Shown one piece after another: positions 56,182-63,444 of a DNA stretch of 64,000 bases. The DNA is taken from NCBI GenBank assembly GCA_020852175.1, contig JADZBH010000058.1, positions 1-64,000 of the forward strand. The letters run 5' to 3'. The position numbers were made by a program, and so were the translations under genes. This stretch comes from Bryobacterales bacterium (GTDB lineage: Bacteria; Acidobacteriota; Terriglobia; Bryobacterales; Bryobacteraceae). Within the stretch, counting starts at the first letter, position 1; each line of letters opens with the position of its first letter. The notes beneath the pieces were generated by a model. The model did no database searches, had not been told where the DNA came from, and worked only from the letters and a program-made list of their open reading frames with translations.

Positions 56182-56826
56182 ATGATCGAATCCGCGCTCG
56201 ACCTGCTCCGCTCGTTCACCAACCCCGAGCGCCTGATGAGCCTGCTCACCACCGTGCTGAGCGGCTGGCTGGGCTATGCAGTCCTCATCGCCATCGTCTT
56301 CGCCGAAACCGGCTTGCTGGTGGGCTTCTTCCTGCCCGGTGATTCCCTGCTGTTCACGGTGGGTGTCGTCGCCGGCGCAGGAAAACTCGACATTGTCCTT
56401 ATCAATATTGTCCTCATGGCCGCCGCCATCATCGGCGACGGCGTCGGCTTCCACCTGGGACGGCGCACTGGCCCGGCCATCTTCAGCCGGCCCGATTCAC
56501 GTTTCTTCAAGCAGGAATACCTGACGCGCACGCATGAGTTCTATGAGCGCCACGGCGGCAAGACCATCATCTACGCGCGCTTCGTTCCCATCGTCCGCAC
56601 CTTCGCTCCGTTCGTCGCCGGCGTCGCCGGCATGAACTATGGCCGCTTCCTCACCTTCAACATCTTTGGCGGCATCGGCTGGGTATTCCTTCTCACCATG
56701 CTCGGCTACACGCTGGGCGAACTCGCCCTCGTCCGAGCCCACTTTGAAAAGGTGATTCTGGCCATCATCCTCATCAGTGTTCTGCCCGTCCTCGCCGAAC
56801 TCTGGAAATCGAACCGCAAGAAGTGA
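56182..56826 (+). CDS. DedA family membrane protein
   Basis: A 214-aa polytopic protein of the DedA/SNARE-associated family, some members of which flip polyprenyl phosphate or phospholipids. It shows the amphipathic re-entrant segments FAETGLLVGFFLPGDSLLFTVG and ARFVPIVRTFAPFVAGVAGMNYGRF; the conserved E in FAETG, the P-G-D motif and the R-x-x-P-x-x-R motif are all visible. TMs follow. It lies 25 bp after the PpiD-like gene and is the last gene of the run before the low-GC islet. Confidence 0.92.
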   Translation: MIESALDLLRSFTNPERLMSLLTTVLSGWLGYAVLIAIVFAETGLLVGFFLPGDSLLFTVGVVAGAGKLDIVLINIVLMAAAIIGDGVGFHLGRRTGPAIFSRPDSRFFKQEYLTRTHEFYERHGGKTIIYARFVPIVRTFAPFVAGVAGMNYGRFLTFNIFGGIGWVFLLTMLGYTLGELALVRAHFEKVILAIILISVLPVLAELWKSNRKK

Positions 56827-56872
56827 CAAGTGTAAACTTCACTGACAGCCGCATGGTACACTGTTTGCCCTG

Positions 56873-57316
56873 ATGGCCCAACAACAGCAACTGTCTGGTC
56901 CGCATCTTTCCGTTGCGGCATTTTGCGAGAAGGTGCTGGTTGAAGTCGATCAGGTTGTCAGCCTAATCCGCCTGGTTGACCGCTTTACCGTCAGCGGCAC
57001 TGCACCTGAGATGCCGGCAGTCACGCTAAACATGTACCTCGTGATCGGTTTCAAGGCGGGATTTATTAGAGGGAAGCAAACAGTCCGCGTGGTGCCTACC
57101 TCTCCGAACGGACGCGAGATGGGTTCCAATGAATGGCCACAACTCTTCGAAGGTGACGACAGGGGAAACCTGATCGTTTCTCAGATGAATTTTCTTGCGC
57201 AAGAAGAAGGGCTTTACTGGTTCGATATCACATGTGACGGCGTGCCTGTCACACGATTACCGCTTCGCGTGATGTATCAGCAGGTTGCCTCTTCCAGTCC
57301 TGGTAAACCGAGGTAG
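56873..57316 (+). CDS. Conserved hypothetical protein (DUF6941-like pattern)
   Basis: A 147-aa soluble protein without signal peptide or TM. It begins with a Q-rich start, then LSVAAFCEKVLVEVDQVVSLIRLVDRFTV, a beta-rich centre with LVIGFKAGFIRGKQTVRVV, and QEEGLYWFDITCDGVPVTRLPLRVMYQ at the end. The layout (opening strand naming a target, then a beta sandwich) resembles DUF6941-type proteins from memory; no function is known. The last 68 bp overlap the opposing 118-aa gene. It sits in the low-GC islet. Confidence 0.7.
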   Translation: MAQQQQLSGPHLSVAAFCEKVLVEVDQVVSLIRLVDRFTVSGTAPEMPAVTLNMYLVIGFKAGFIRGKQTVRVVPTSPNGREMGSNEWPQLFEGDDRGNLIVSQMNFLAQEEGLYWFDITCDGVPVTRLPLRVMYQQVASSSPGKPR

Positions 57317-57605
57317 TCAGTGAAGAGCCGCTTTGAACGACAACGCTTGGCGGCGGCGCTTCAATGTTTAGAGACCCAACACCGAGGAATCCGCGCAGTT
57401 CTTCGCGCAGAGCAGCTTCATCAAGATGCCCGGAAGAGTACTCTGCCAGGCGCAACTCAAGGGCATACACGAGCTTCTGAAGGCTCACATTCTGTGACCG
57501 ATGAACATTCCAGGACTCAGCGACGAACCAGTCCTCAAACTCATCCATCTGCCCGGAAACAAGAGCCTCGGCTAGGTTATTCCTGATCTCCTTCTCGCTG
57601 ATCAT
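57249..57605 (-). CDS. Conserved hypothetical helical protein
   Basis: A 118-aa protein with an acidic, helical N-terminal 75 residues (ISEKEIRNNLAEALVSGQMDEFEDWF, then LQKLVYALELRLAEYSSGH and EAALREELRGFL) and a disordered C-terminal tail. ATG 57605 has a good Shine-Dalgarno GGAGGT about 8 nt upstream, which supports this strand over the antisense ORF at 57320-57586. I recall similar short proteins as uncharacterised families in several soil phyla, with no assigned role. Its start codon is 1 bp from the start codon of the divergent 119-aa gene. Confidence 0.7.
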   Translation of the reverse strand: MISEKEIRNNLAEALVSGQMDEFEDWFVAESWNVHRSQNVSLQKLVYALELRLAEYSSGHLDEAALREELRGFLGVGSLNIEAPPPSVVVQSGSSLTTSVYQDWKRQPADTSREAVIV

Positions 57606-57606
57606 T

Positions 57607-57966
57607 ATGACCCTACCTCCTACTATCGCACGAATCACTGTACACGAACTCCGAAAGCGCTTCAATGAGGGGAAGTACTGGGAGCGGCTCCAGAGCGGCG
57701 AGTACACTGCCAAAGTCCGTGAGGATAGGCATCCATCTCTAACTGCGGCGAACGAGCCCTTCTGCACCCGCAGTCAAATGGTCTCATACATGGACCGGAA
57801 TCTTAACGAAGTCGCGAGGGTCCATCAATACCTTCGAACTGACGGAACAATCGGTGCAAGTGGGACACCAGATCCCAAGCGACTGCTGGAAGGGGAGATT
57901 CTGTATCGCATTACTAAAACAAAACAGAGCGCCAACGAGGCGAAGGGACACGAAGGAGAAACGTGA
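57607..57966 (+). CDS. Conserved hypothetical protein
   Basis: A 119-aa soluble basic protein of no recognised function. Distinct segments are VHELRKRFNEGKYWERLQSGEY, EPFCTRSQMVSYMDRN, EVARVHQYLRTDGTIGASG and DPKRLLEGEILYRI. The conserved-looking D-G-T-I-G-x-S-G and P-D-P-K-R pieces suggest a real family. The start is doubtful: ATG 57607 has no Shine-Dalgarno and lies 1 bp from the opposing start codon, but no other plausible start is near. It is followed by 119 bp of mixed sequence before the convergent CBM9-like gene. Confidence 0.65.
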   Translation: MTLPPTIARITVHELRKRFNEGKYWERLQSGEYTAKVREDRHPSLTAANEPFCTRSQMVSYMDRNLNEVARVHQYLRTDGTIGASGTPDPKRLLEGEILYRITKTKQSANEAKGHEGET

Positions 57967-58085
57967 TTCGCGCGTGACCGGTAATGACAACACCCGCCGA
58001 GATGATCGAGGGCACGGAAGCATTTAAGTGAACTTAGCGGGGGTGAGCGGACAAAATTTGAGTTGCGGGCCGCCGCGTCCCGCGG

Positions 58086-58865
58086 TCAGTTCCGTCCCTC
58101 CACGAACCGCACCACCCCCCACTTCTCGGGAACGTGCATGTTAACCACCCCCTGAGGCGACCACACCCAGTTGTCCTCTTTCGTCCCCGGCTTCTTCTCG
58201 TACCGCCCGTCCTTCACAAGCAATTGCCACTCCACGCGCGAGAAGTTCACCCGCCAGCTTTCACCCGGCCTGGGGGGCAGAGCCGGGCGCGGTCCCCGGT
58301 TGAACGCCGTCCAGGGAAACGCCATCTCCACGGTCCAGCCTTTGTCGCGATCGCTAGGGTCGTTGATGGTTCCTTCGGCGCGCACCGCCGTTTTCGCGCC
58401 CGGCATCTCCCATCCGTTGTCGGCCTTGCCGCCGAACCGGTAGGGCTTGGGCAGGTAGAGGTCCCATGTCGTGTTCAACACGTTCATCTCGAACTCAAAG
58501 TAATGCAGCGTGTCGCCGTCGGGGTCGAAAAACGCTTCGAAATCATGCTGATGGAAGATCACCGAATCATGGTCGCGATACACCGCCCATAAGTCCGGCT
58601 CCTCCATTTCGGCGGCGATGTAGAAGTAGTGTTCATCCCAGGCCATCTTGGCGCGTGTCTTGAAGCGGGGCTTCGGCTTCGCATTGCCCTCGATGTCGAT
58701 GAACCAGTCCGTCCACGCCGCCGCGCGCCAGGCCGCGTCGTCCAGCCTCCCGTCGATCACCGGAGCCGCCGCGGCCCGTTTCGCCTCGTACTGTTTCGGC
58801 TCCTCGCCCCACAGCAGGCTTCCAGCCGTCCATGCCGCCAGCCAAACCGCCGTTCGTCCACGCAC
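58086..58865 (-). CDS. Carbohydrate-binding family 9-like exported protein
   Basis: A 259-aa protein starting at GTG 58865, which shares one base with the protease stop (TAGTG). Signal peptide RTAVWLAAWTAGSLLWG. The rest is a single CBM9-like beta-sandwich: VIDGRLDDAAWRAAAWTDWFID, KMAWDEHYFYIAAEMEEPDLWA, FHQHDFEAFFDPDGDTLHYFEFEMN, GWTVEMAFPWTAF and WRVNFSRVEW. Such solitary modules are common in acidobacteria and may bind sugars or act as lectins. ORF sequence upstream of the GTG shadows the protease gene. Confidence 0.87.
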   Translation of the reverse strand: MRGRTAVWLAAWTAGSLLWGEEPKQYEAKRAAAAPVIDGRLDDAAWRAAAWTDWFIDIEGNAKPKPRFKTRAKMAWDEHYFYIAAEMEEPDLWAVYRDHDSVIFHQHDFEAFFDPDGDTLHYFEFEMNVLNTTWDLYLPKPYRFGGKADNGWEMPGAKTAVRAEGTINDPSDRDKGWTVEMAFPWTAFNRGPRPALPPRPGESWRVNFSRVEWQLLVKDGRYEKKPGTKEDNWVWSPQGVVNMHVPEKWGVVRFVEGRN

Positions 58866-60295
58866 TACAACACCCCCAGTTCCAGCAGCGCCCGTTTCAC
58901 CTGCGCGTCCCGTTGCATCTCCACTTCGTCTCCCTGGGCCACGCCGACCGCCTGGTTCAAAATGTCCTGTTTCAGACGGCTGCGAATCCACTCCCGGTCG
59001 CGCGACCACTCGCTTACGCCCGGCGTCACCTTGCGGTCCGCCAGAAAACCCTGGAACCGGTCCAGCAGCTCATTCGACACGTCGAACCCGGCCGTGATGC
59101 CTGGTGTCGATTTCACGAACTCCGTGGCGAAGGTTGTGAACAGGCCGCTCACGTCCAGGAACGCGCGCAGTCTCGTGGGGTGTTCCGGCTGCACCTCGAT
59201 GTCCGGCCGCAGTCCGCCCTCGCCGTGCGCCGCCAGTTGTCCTTCGCTCAGGGCGCGTTGGATCAGCCGTCCCTTCGGGGTGAAGTAGAACGCCGTCGTC
59301 AGCGCGATGCCCGTTCCCTGGGACAAAGGATAGATGCTCTGCACCAGTCCTTTGCCGTAGGACCGTGTGCCCACCACCTTGGCCCGCCCGTGATCCTGCA
59401 GCGCGCCCGCCAGAATCTCCGCCGCGCTGGCCGACTTCTCATCCACCAGCACAGCCATGGCGAACCGGTAGGGGGTTCCGCTGGCCGGAGTCTTCACCTC
59501 TTCATTGGGCTTGGCCCGGCCGCGCGTGCTCATCACAACCTGTCCTGGCTCCAGGAACAGCCCGGCCGCCGCGACCGCCGAATCGATCATGCCTCCTGGA
59601 TTCCCGCGCAGGTCCAACACGAACGCCTTCAGTTCCCGCCCTCCCAGCTTTTCCAGCGCTTCGCGCAACTGTTTTCCCGTCTCGCCTTCGAAGCTGGTGA
59701 TGCGCGCATACCCGGCGCCCGGGCGAAGCAGGAACGCACGGTCCACGCTGGGCGACTCCATGGCCTCCGGTTTCATGCGGAACTCCAGCAGCCGGGGCGA
59801 GGTCGAGCGGTGCACATACAGTAGCGCCTCGGCCCGCCGCGTCTCGGTGAGCAGCGCGATCAACTGGTCCGGCGTCAAACGGTCCAGCCGGATGTTATTC
59901 ACGGCGACAATTTCGTCACCCGGTTGAAGCCCCACCCGCGCCGAGGGCGTGCCCTCCACTGTCTGCAACACGATGACGCGCCCGGGCAGAATGCTCACCA
60001 CGGTTCCAAAGCCCTTGGTCTCGGAACGCTGCATCTCGCGCAACTGCTCGAACTGCCCCGGCGTGAAGAATACAGAGTGCGGGTCCAGCCGCCGTAGCAT
60101 CGCCGGCAGAGCGCCGTCGTAGAAGGCGTGGTTCGCATCCACCGGTCCGGCCGCGTTGGCCTCCACCAGCGCGTACACGCCGGCCATCTTTCGCAGCGCC
60201 TGATCGAGAGGGTTCGCCTCCTCCTGCGCGCGCGCCGCGCACACCGCGCCCAGCAGGCCCGCCGCCCATACCGCCGCCGTCCGCCCCCGAGTCAC
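58865..60295 (-). CDS. S41 family C-terminal processing protease (CtpA/Prc-like)
   Basis: A 476-aa exported serine protease. Signal peptide GRTAAVWAAGLLGAVCAARAQ. N-terminal helical region with the S41 AFYDGALPAMLRRLDPHSVFF motif, then a PDZ domain (FGTVVSILPGRVIVLQTVEGTPSARVGLQPGDEIVAV). The catalytic core has FVLDLRGNPGGMID, the nucleophile Ser in DEKSASAAEI (about residue 288) and the base Lys in SYGKGLVQ (about residue 314), the family spacing. GTG 60295 overlaps the arginase stop as GTGA. Likely processes periplasmic proteins. Confidence 0.93.
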   Translation of the reverse strand: MTRGRTAAVWAAGLLGAVCAARAQEEANPLDQALRKMAGVYALVEANAAGPVDANHAFYDGALPAMLRRLDPHSVFFTPGQFEQLREMQRSETKGFGTVVSILPGRVIVLQTVEGTPSARVGLQPGDEIVAVNNIRLDRLTPDQLIALLTETRRAEALLYVHRSTSPRLLEFRMKPEAMESPSVDRAFLLRPGAGYARITSFEGETGKQLREALEKLGGRELKAFVLDLRGNPGGMIDSAVAAAGLFLEPGQVVMSTRGRAKPNEEVKTPASGTPYRFAMAVLVDEKSASAAEILAGALQDHGRAKVVGTRSYGKGLVQSIYPLSQGTGIALTTAFYFTPKGRLIQRALSEGQLAAHGEGGLRPDIEVQPEHPTRLRAFLDVSGLFTTFATEFVKSTPGITAGFDVSNELLDRFQGFLADRKVTPGVSEWSRDREWIRSRLKQDILNQAVGVAQGDEVEMQRDAQVKRALLELGVL

Positions 60296-61206
60296 AGAAT
60301 TCGCTTTCCCATCGCCGACATCACCAGTTCGACGGCCAGCTCCGCCGTCCGGTTGGCCACGTCCAGCACCGGATTCACCTCCACCACTTCCAGACTCACC
60401 ATGCGTCCACTGTCGCAAACCAGTTCCAAGGCCAGGTGCGCCTCGCGGTAGGTCATGCCGCCACGTACCGGAGTGCCCACGCCCGGCGCGTCGGCCGGGT
60501 CCACGCTATCCATGTCGAAACTCACATGAAATCCCGCCGTGCCGTCCGAGGCGATGCGAATGGCCTCGTTCATGACGTCGCGCAGGCCGCGCTCGTCGAT
60601 CGCCCGCATGGTGAACGCCCGCACGCCCGACGATTTGATGTGCGGTTTTTCCAGTTGATCCACGTCGCGAATGCCCACTAGAACGACATTCTCCGGCCGC
60701 ACCTTCGGAGCGAACCCGCCCAACGAAACCAGCTCCTCCGGACCCATGCCCACCAGGCTCGCCAAGGGCATGCCGTGCACGTTCCCGGAGGGGCTCGTCT
60801 CGGGTGTATTCATGTCGGCGTGCGCGTCGATCCAAATCAGCCCCACGTTCTGCTTCCGCTTCCGGAAATGCCGGGCCACGCCCGCCACGGTCCCCGCGGC
60901 CACGGAATGGTCGCCTCCAAGCACCAGCGGAAACCGCCCCTCGCTCAAGGCGCGCTCGACGGTTTTAGACAATCTGCGGCAACTGGCCGTGATCTCGGGC
61001 AGATACCGCGCGTTCTCGCGGCCCACCGGACGGCTTTCGGGCTGATCCACCTCGACGTTTCCCAGGTCGTCCACCTCGTAACCCAGCGCTTCCAGACGGG
61101 CATCCAGACGCGCCAGGCGAATCGCCGACGGTCCCATATCCACGCCGCGCCGGCCGGCGCCCAGGTCCAGGGGCGCGCCAATCACCGCTACGCGTTCATG
61201 ACGCAT
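60292..61206 (-). CDS. rocF: Arginase (ureohydrolase)
   Basis: A 304-aa enzyme hydrolysing arginine to ornithine and urea. The binuclear manganese motifs are all present: GGDHSVAAG, IDAHADMNTPETSPSGNVHGMP and SFDMDSVDPADAPGVGTPVRGG. The N-terminal GAPLDLGAGRRGVDMGPSAIR is typical for arginase rather than agmatinase, and NVHGMPLASL is the arginase variant of the substrate loop. Agmatinase or formimidoglutamase remain less likely alternatives. First gene of the arginase-S41-CBM9 run; 155 bp separate it from the divergent GNAT gene. Confidence 0.92.
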   Translation of the reverse strand: MRHERVAVIGAPLDLGAGRRGVDMGPSAIRLARLDARLEALGYEVDDLGNVEVDQPESRPVGRENARYLPEITASCRRLSKTVERALSEGRFPLVLGGDHSVAAGTVAGVARHFRKRKQNVGLIWIDAHADMNTPETSPSGNVHGMPLASLVGMGPEELVSLGGFAPKVRPENVVLVGIRDVDQLEKPHIKSSGVRAFTMRAIDERGLRDVMNEAIRIASDGTAGFHVSFDMDSVDPADAPGVGTPVRGGMTYREAHLALELVCDSGRMVSLEVVEVNPVLDVANRTAELAVELVMSAMGKRIL

Positions 61207-61289
61207 ACCTCCAGCTTAGCCGGGCGCGTGCCTGCGCTTCACCCAACTGCTCCAGCGCCGCGGGCGTTCGCCGAAGGGAAAAGGTGGCA

Positions 61290-61318
61290 CTCATGGTAAA
61301 ACCTGCGCCTTTCATGAG
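61290..61318. promoter_or_regulatory. Inverted repeat in the arginase/GNAT divergent region
   Basis: Perfect arms CTCATG (61290-61295) and CATGAG (61313-61318) separated by 17 bp, in the 155-bp region between the two divergent genes. The half-site spacing of 23 bp between arm starts is roughly two helical turns, as for a dimeric regulator. A smaller AGGT/ACCT repeat overlaps it. Confidence 0.35.
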
Positions 61319-61361
61319 CCCTCGCGCCCTGCCGCTACGCGCCAATACATAAGAGAGCCCC

Positions 61362-61985
61362 ATGACACCCACGATCGATACGTCCGTTTCCATCCAAACC
61401 GTCCGCGCCCCACAGCGCGAGCAGGCCATCATGATTCTGACGGCCGCCTTCGCGTCCGATCCCATCGCACGATGGGCTTACCCCGATGCCGCGAGCTACC
61501 TGGCCGGCTTTCCATCGTTCACCCGCGCCTTCGCCGGACGCGCCTTCACCCACAACACGGCATTCCTGACAGGCTCCGCCGCCGCGCTGTGGCTGCCTCC
61601 GGGCGTGGAGCCCGACACCGCCGCCCTGGTTGCCTGCGTGCAACAGACGGTGCCTCCCGCCCTCCAGCCCGAACTCTTCGGCCTGATGGAGGAGATGAGC
61701 CGCTTCCACCCCTTCGAGCCGCACTGGTACCTTCCCATGATCGGCACGGACCCCGTCTATCAGGGCATCGGGCTCGGTTCGGCTCTGCTGGCCCACACAC
61801 TGGCGCTGTGCGACCGGGAACGCCTGCCGGCCTACCTGGAATCGAGCAACCCTCGCAACATCGGACTCTATGAACGCCATGGCTTTGTCCGCTCCGGCGT
61901 CATCCGCCACGGTACGTCGCCGATGATGACGGCCATGCTGCGGCGGCCCAGGCCCTGGACGCCTTCGGCCAGCCCCACTCGCTGA
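61362..61985 (+). CDS. GNAT family N-acetyltransferase
   Basis: A 207-aa acyltransferase. The acetyl-CoA-binding motif A is PMIGTDPVYQGIGLGSALLAH (about residues 124-145, with the Q-x-x-G-x-G pattern), followed by motif B AYLESSNPRNIGLYERHGF. The N-terminal half contains the substrate region MILTAAFASDPIARWAYPD, seen in the YjdJ/DUF-type GNATs of soil bacteria. The substrate is unknown. ATG 61362 has AAGAGAG about 5 nt upstream. A GC-rich hairpin follows 13 bp after the stop. Confidence 0.9.
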   Translation: MTPTIDTSVSIQTVRAPQREQAIMILTAAFASDPIARWAYPDAASYLAGFPSFTRAFAGRAFTHNTAFLTGSAAALWLPPGVEPDTAALVACVQQTVPPALQPELFGLMEEMSRFHPFEPHWYLPMIGTDPVYQGIGLGSALLAHTLALCDRERLPAYLESSNPRNIGLYERHGFVRSGVIRHGTSPMMTAMLRRPRPWTPSASPTR

Positions 61986-61997
61986 ACCAGCCCCTCC

Positions 61998-62031
61998 GCC
62001 GCGGGGAGGGTGGAAGATCCCCGATAGCGGC
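61998..62031 (+). other. Two-part GC hairpin between the GNAT and mgtE genes
   Basis: Outer arms GCCGC (61998-62002) and GCGGC (62027-62031), inner arms GGGGA (62003-62007) and TCCCC (62018-62022), with a 10-nt loop and a 4-nt bulge. No T run. It may be a weak GNAT terminator or an mgtE leader structure. I do not recognise the conserved elements of the M-box magnesium riboswitch. Confidence 0.4.
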
Positions 62032-62106
62032 GCAGGGGCCGCCTGAAGTACCATGTGGAACCCGAGCTTCTCTGCCGCTGTTCGCAGGAAGATGCGGGGG
62101 AGGGCC

Positions 62107-63423
62107 ATGAGGGGTACGGAAACGAACGACGCGGGCATTCTGGCGCAGCAATGGCTGGACATGACGGATGAGGAGCGGGTGGCGGGCTTGCGCTCGCTGG
62201 GCAGGGAGGAGGCGGACGAACTCTTTCTTCGCCTCAGCACGTTTCATCAACTGGAACTACTGCTCCATATGCCAACGGTCGAACGGCGCACCTGGCTGCG
62301 ATTGCTGGCGCCGGACGATGCGGCCGACCTGATCCAGGCGGCCGAGGGCCGGGAGCCGCGGGAGAACCTTCTCGACCTGTTGGACGAGGCCGGCCGCCGT
62401 GAAGTCAACGCCCTGATGGCGTATAAGCAGGACCGGGCAGGCGGCCTTATGAATCCGCGCTTCGCCCGCGTCCGGCCCGAAATGACGGCCGATGAGGCGA
62501 TTGCCTACCTGCGATTGCAGGCGGGGGGCGTGGAAACAATTTATTACGTGTACGTGCTGGACCAGGAACAGCGGCTTCTGGGCGTTCTCTCCTTCCGCGA
62601 CCTGTTCAACTGCCCGAAAGAGCAGGCCATTCAAACGGTCATGCGCGGCGGTTACCTGAGCGTTTCCGACGAGGCCGATCAGGAAGCCGTGGCGGCCCTG
62701 TTCGCCGATTCGAACCTGCTGGCGATCCCCGTCCTGGACGAAGCAGGACGCATGAAGGGAATCATCACCGTGGACGACATCGTCGATGTCGTCGCCGAGG
62801 AGGCCTCGGAGGACATCCACAAATTCGGCGGCACCCAGACCCTCGATCTGCCCTACATGGAAGCGGGATTGTGGTCCATGATCCGGAAGCGCGCCGGCTG
62901 GCTCGCGATTCTCTTCGTGGGTGAGATGCTGACCGCCACGGCCATGGCGCGGTACGAAGACTACATCGCCCGGGCTGTCGTGCTCGCCGTCTTTGTACCT
63001 CTCATCATCAGCAGCGGTGGCAACGCCGGATCGCAAGCGGCAACCCTGGTGATCCGGGCCATGGCGCTGGGAGAGTTGCGGCTGCGGGACTGGTGGCGCG
63101 TGCTCTGGCGCGAGATTCCGTCCGGGCTCGCTCTCGGTTCGGTGCTGGCTCTTCTGGGCGTAACCCGGATCCTCGTCTGGCAGGCCGTTTCGGGCACGTA
63201 CGGCCAGCACGCGGTTGAAATCGCCGCCACGATCGGCTTCAGCCTCATCGGCGTGGTCTTGTGGGGAAGCCTGGTGGGATCACTGCTCCCCTTTCTGCTG
63301 CGAGGCGTCGGCCTGGACCCCGCGAGCGCATCGGCGCCGTTTGTCGCCACGATGGTCGATGTCTGCGGGCTGATTATCTACTTCGGCGTCGCGGGCATCG
63401 TACTGCGCGGGACGCTGCTGTAG
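62107..63423 (+). CDS. mgtE: Magnesium transporter MgtE
   Basis: A 438-aa homodimeric Mg2+ channel/transporter. The N-terminal helical domain senses Mg2+ (TDEERVAGLRSLGREEADELFLRL). Two CBS domains follow (ETIYYVYVLDQEQRLLGVLSFRDL and DSNLLAIPVLDEAGRMKGIITVDDIVDVVAEE). The C-terminal five-TM pore holds the signature LIISSGGNAGSQAATLVIRA. Expression is usually controlled by channel gating, with CBS domains closing the pore at high Mg2+. The start is ambiguous: ATG 62107 follows GGGGGAGGG closely, while ATGs at 62053 and 62092 are in frame. Confidence 0.95.
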   Translation: MRGTETNDAGILAQQWLDMTDEERVAGLRSLGREEADELFLRLSTFHQLELLLHMPTVERRTWLRLLAPDDAADLIQAAEGREPRENLLDLLDEAGRREVNALMAYKQDRAGGLMNPRFARVRPEMTADEAIAYLRLQAGGVETIYYVYVLDQEQRLLGVLSFRDLFNCPKEQAIQTVMRGGYLSVSDEADQEAVAALFADSNLLAIPVLDEAGRMKGIITVDDIVDVVAEEASEDIHKFGGTQTLDLPYMEAGLWSMIRKRAGWLAILFVGEMLTATAMARYEDYIARAVVLAVFVPLIISSGGNAGSQAATLVIRAMALGELRLRDWWRVLWREIPSGLALGSVLALLGVTRILVWQAVSGTYGQHAVEIAATIGFSLIGVVLWGSLVGSLLPFLLRGVGLDPASASAPFVATMVDVCGLIIYFGVAGIVLRGTLL

Positions 63424-63444
63424 CCGCGCGGCGGCGCTTGGCTT

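Larger units (their letters stand above)
56830..58045. other. Low-GC islet with three small genes of unknown function
   Basis: Base counts on sample lines give about 48-53 percent GC here against roughly 65 percent in the flanks, with abrupt change after the DedA gene and before the CBM9-like gene. Codon choice in the three genes is correspondingly A/T-richer. No integrase, transposase, tRNA or clear flanking direct repeat is visible, so the mode of acquisition is unknown. Confidence 0.6.

Noticed and set aside
57320..57586. 88-codon plus-strand frame inside the low-GC islet
   Set aside because: Antisense to the 118-aa gene, which has a good ribosome-binding site and typical helical protein composition; this frame is Arg/Thr/Ser-rich with no family-like features.
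61986..62106. M-box magnesium riboswitch ahead of mgtE
   Set aside because: The leader is only about 120 bp and lacks the conserved M-box core; only a simple two-part hairpin is visible.
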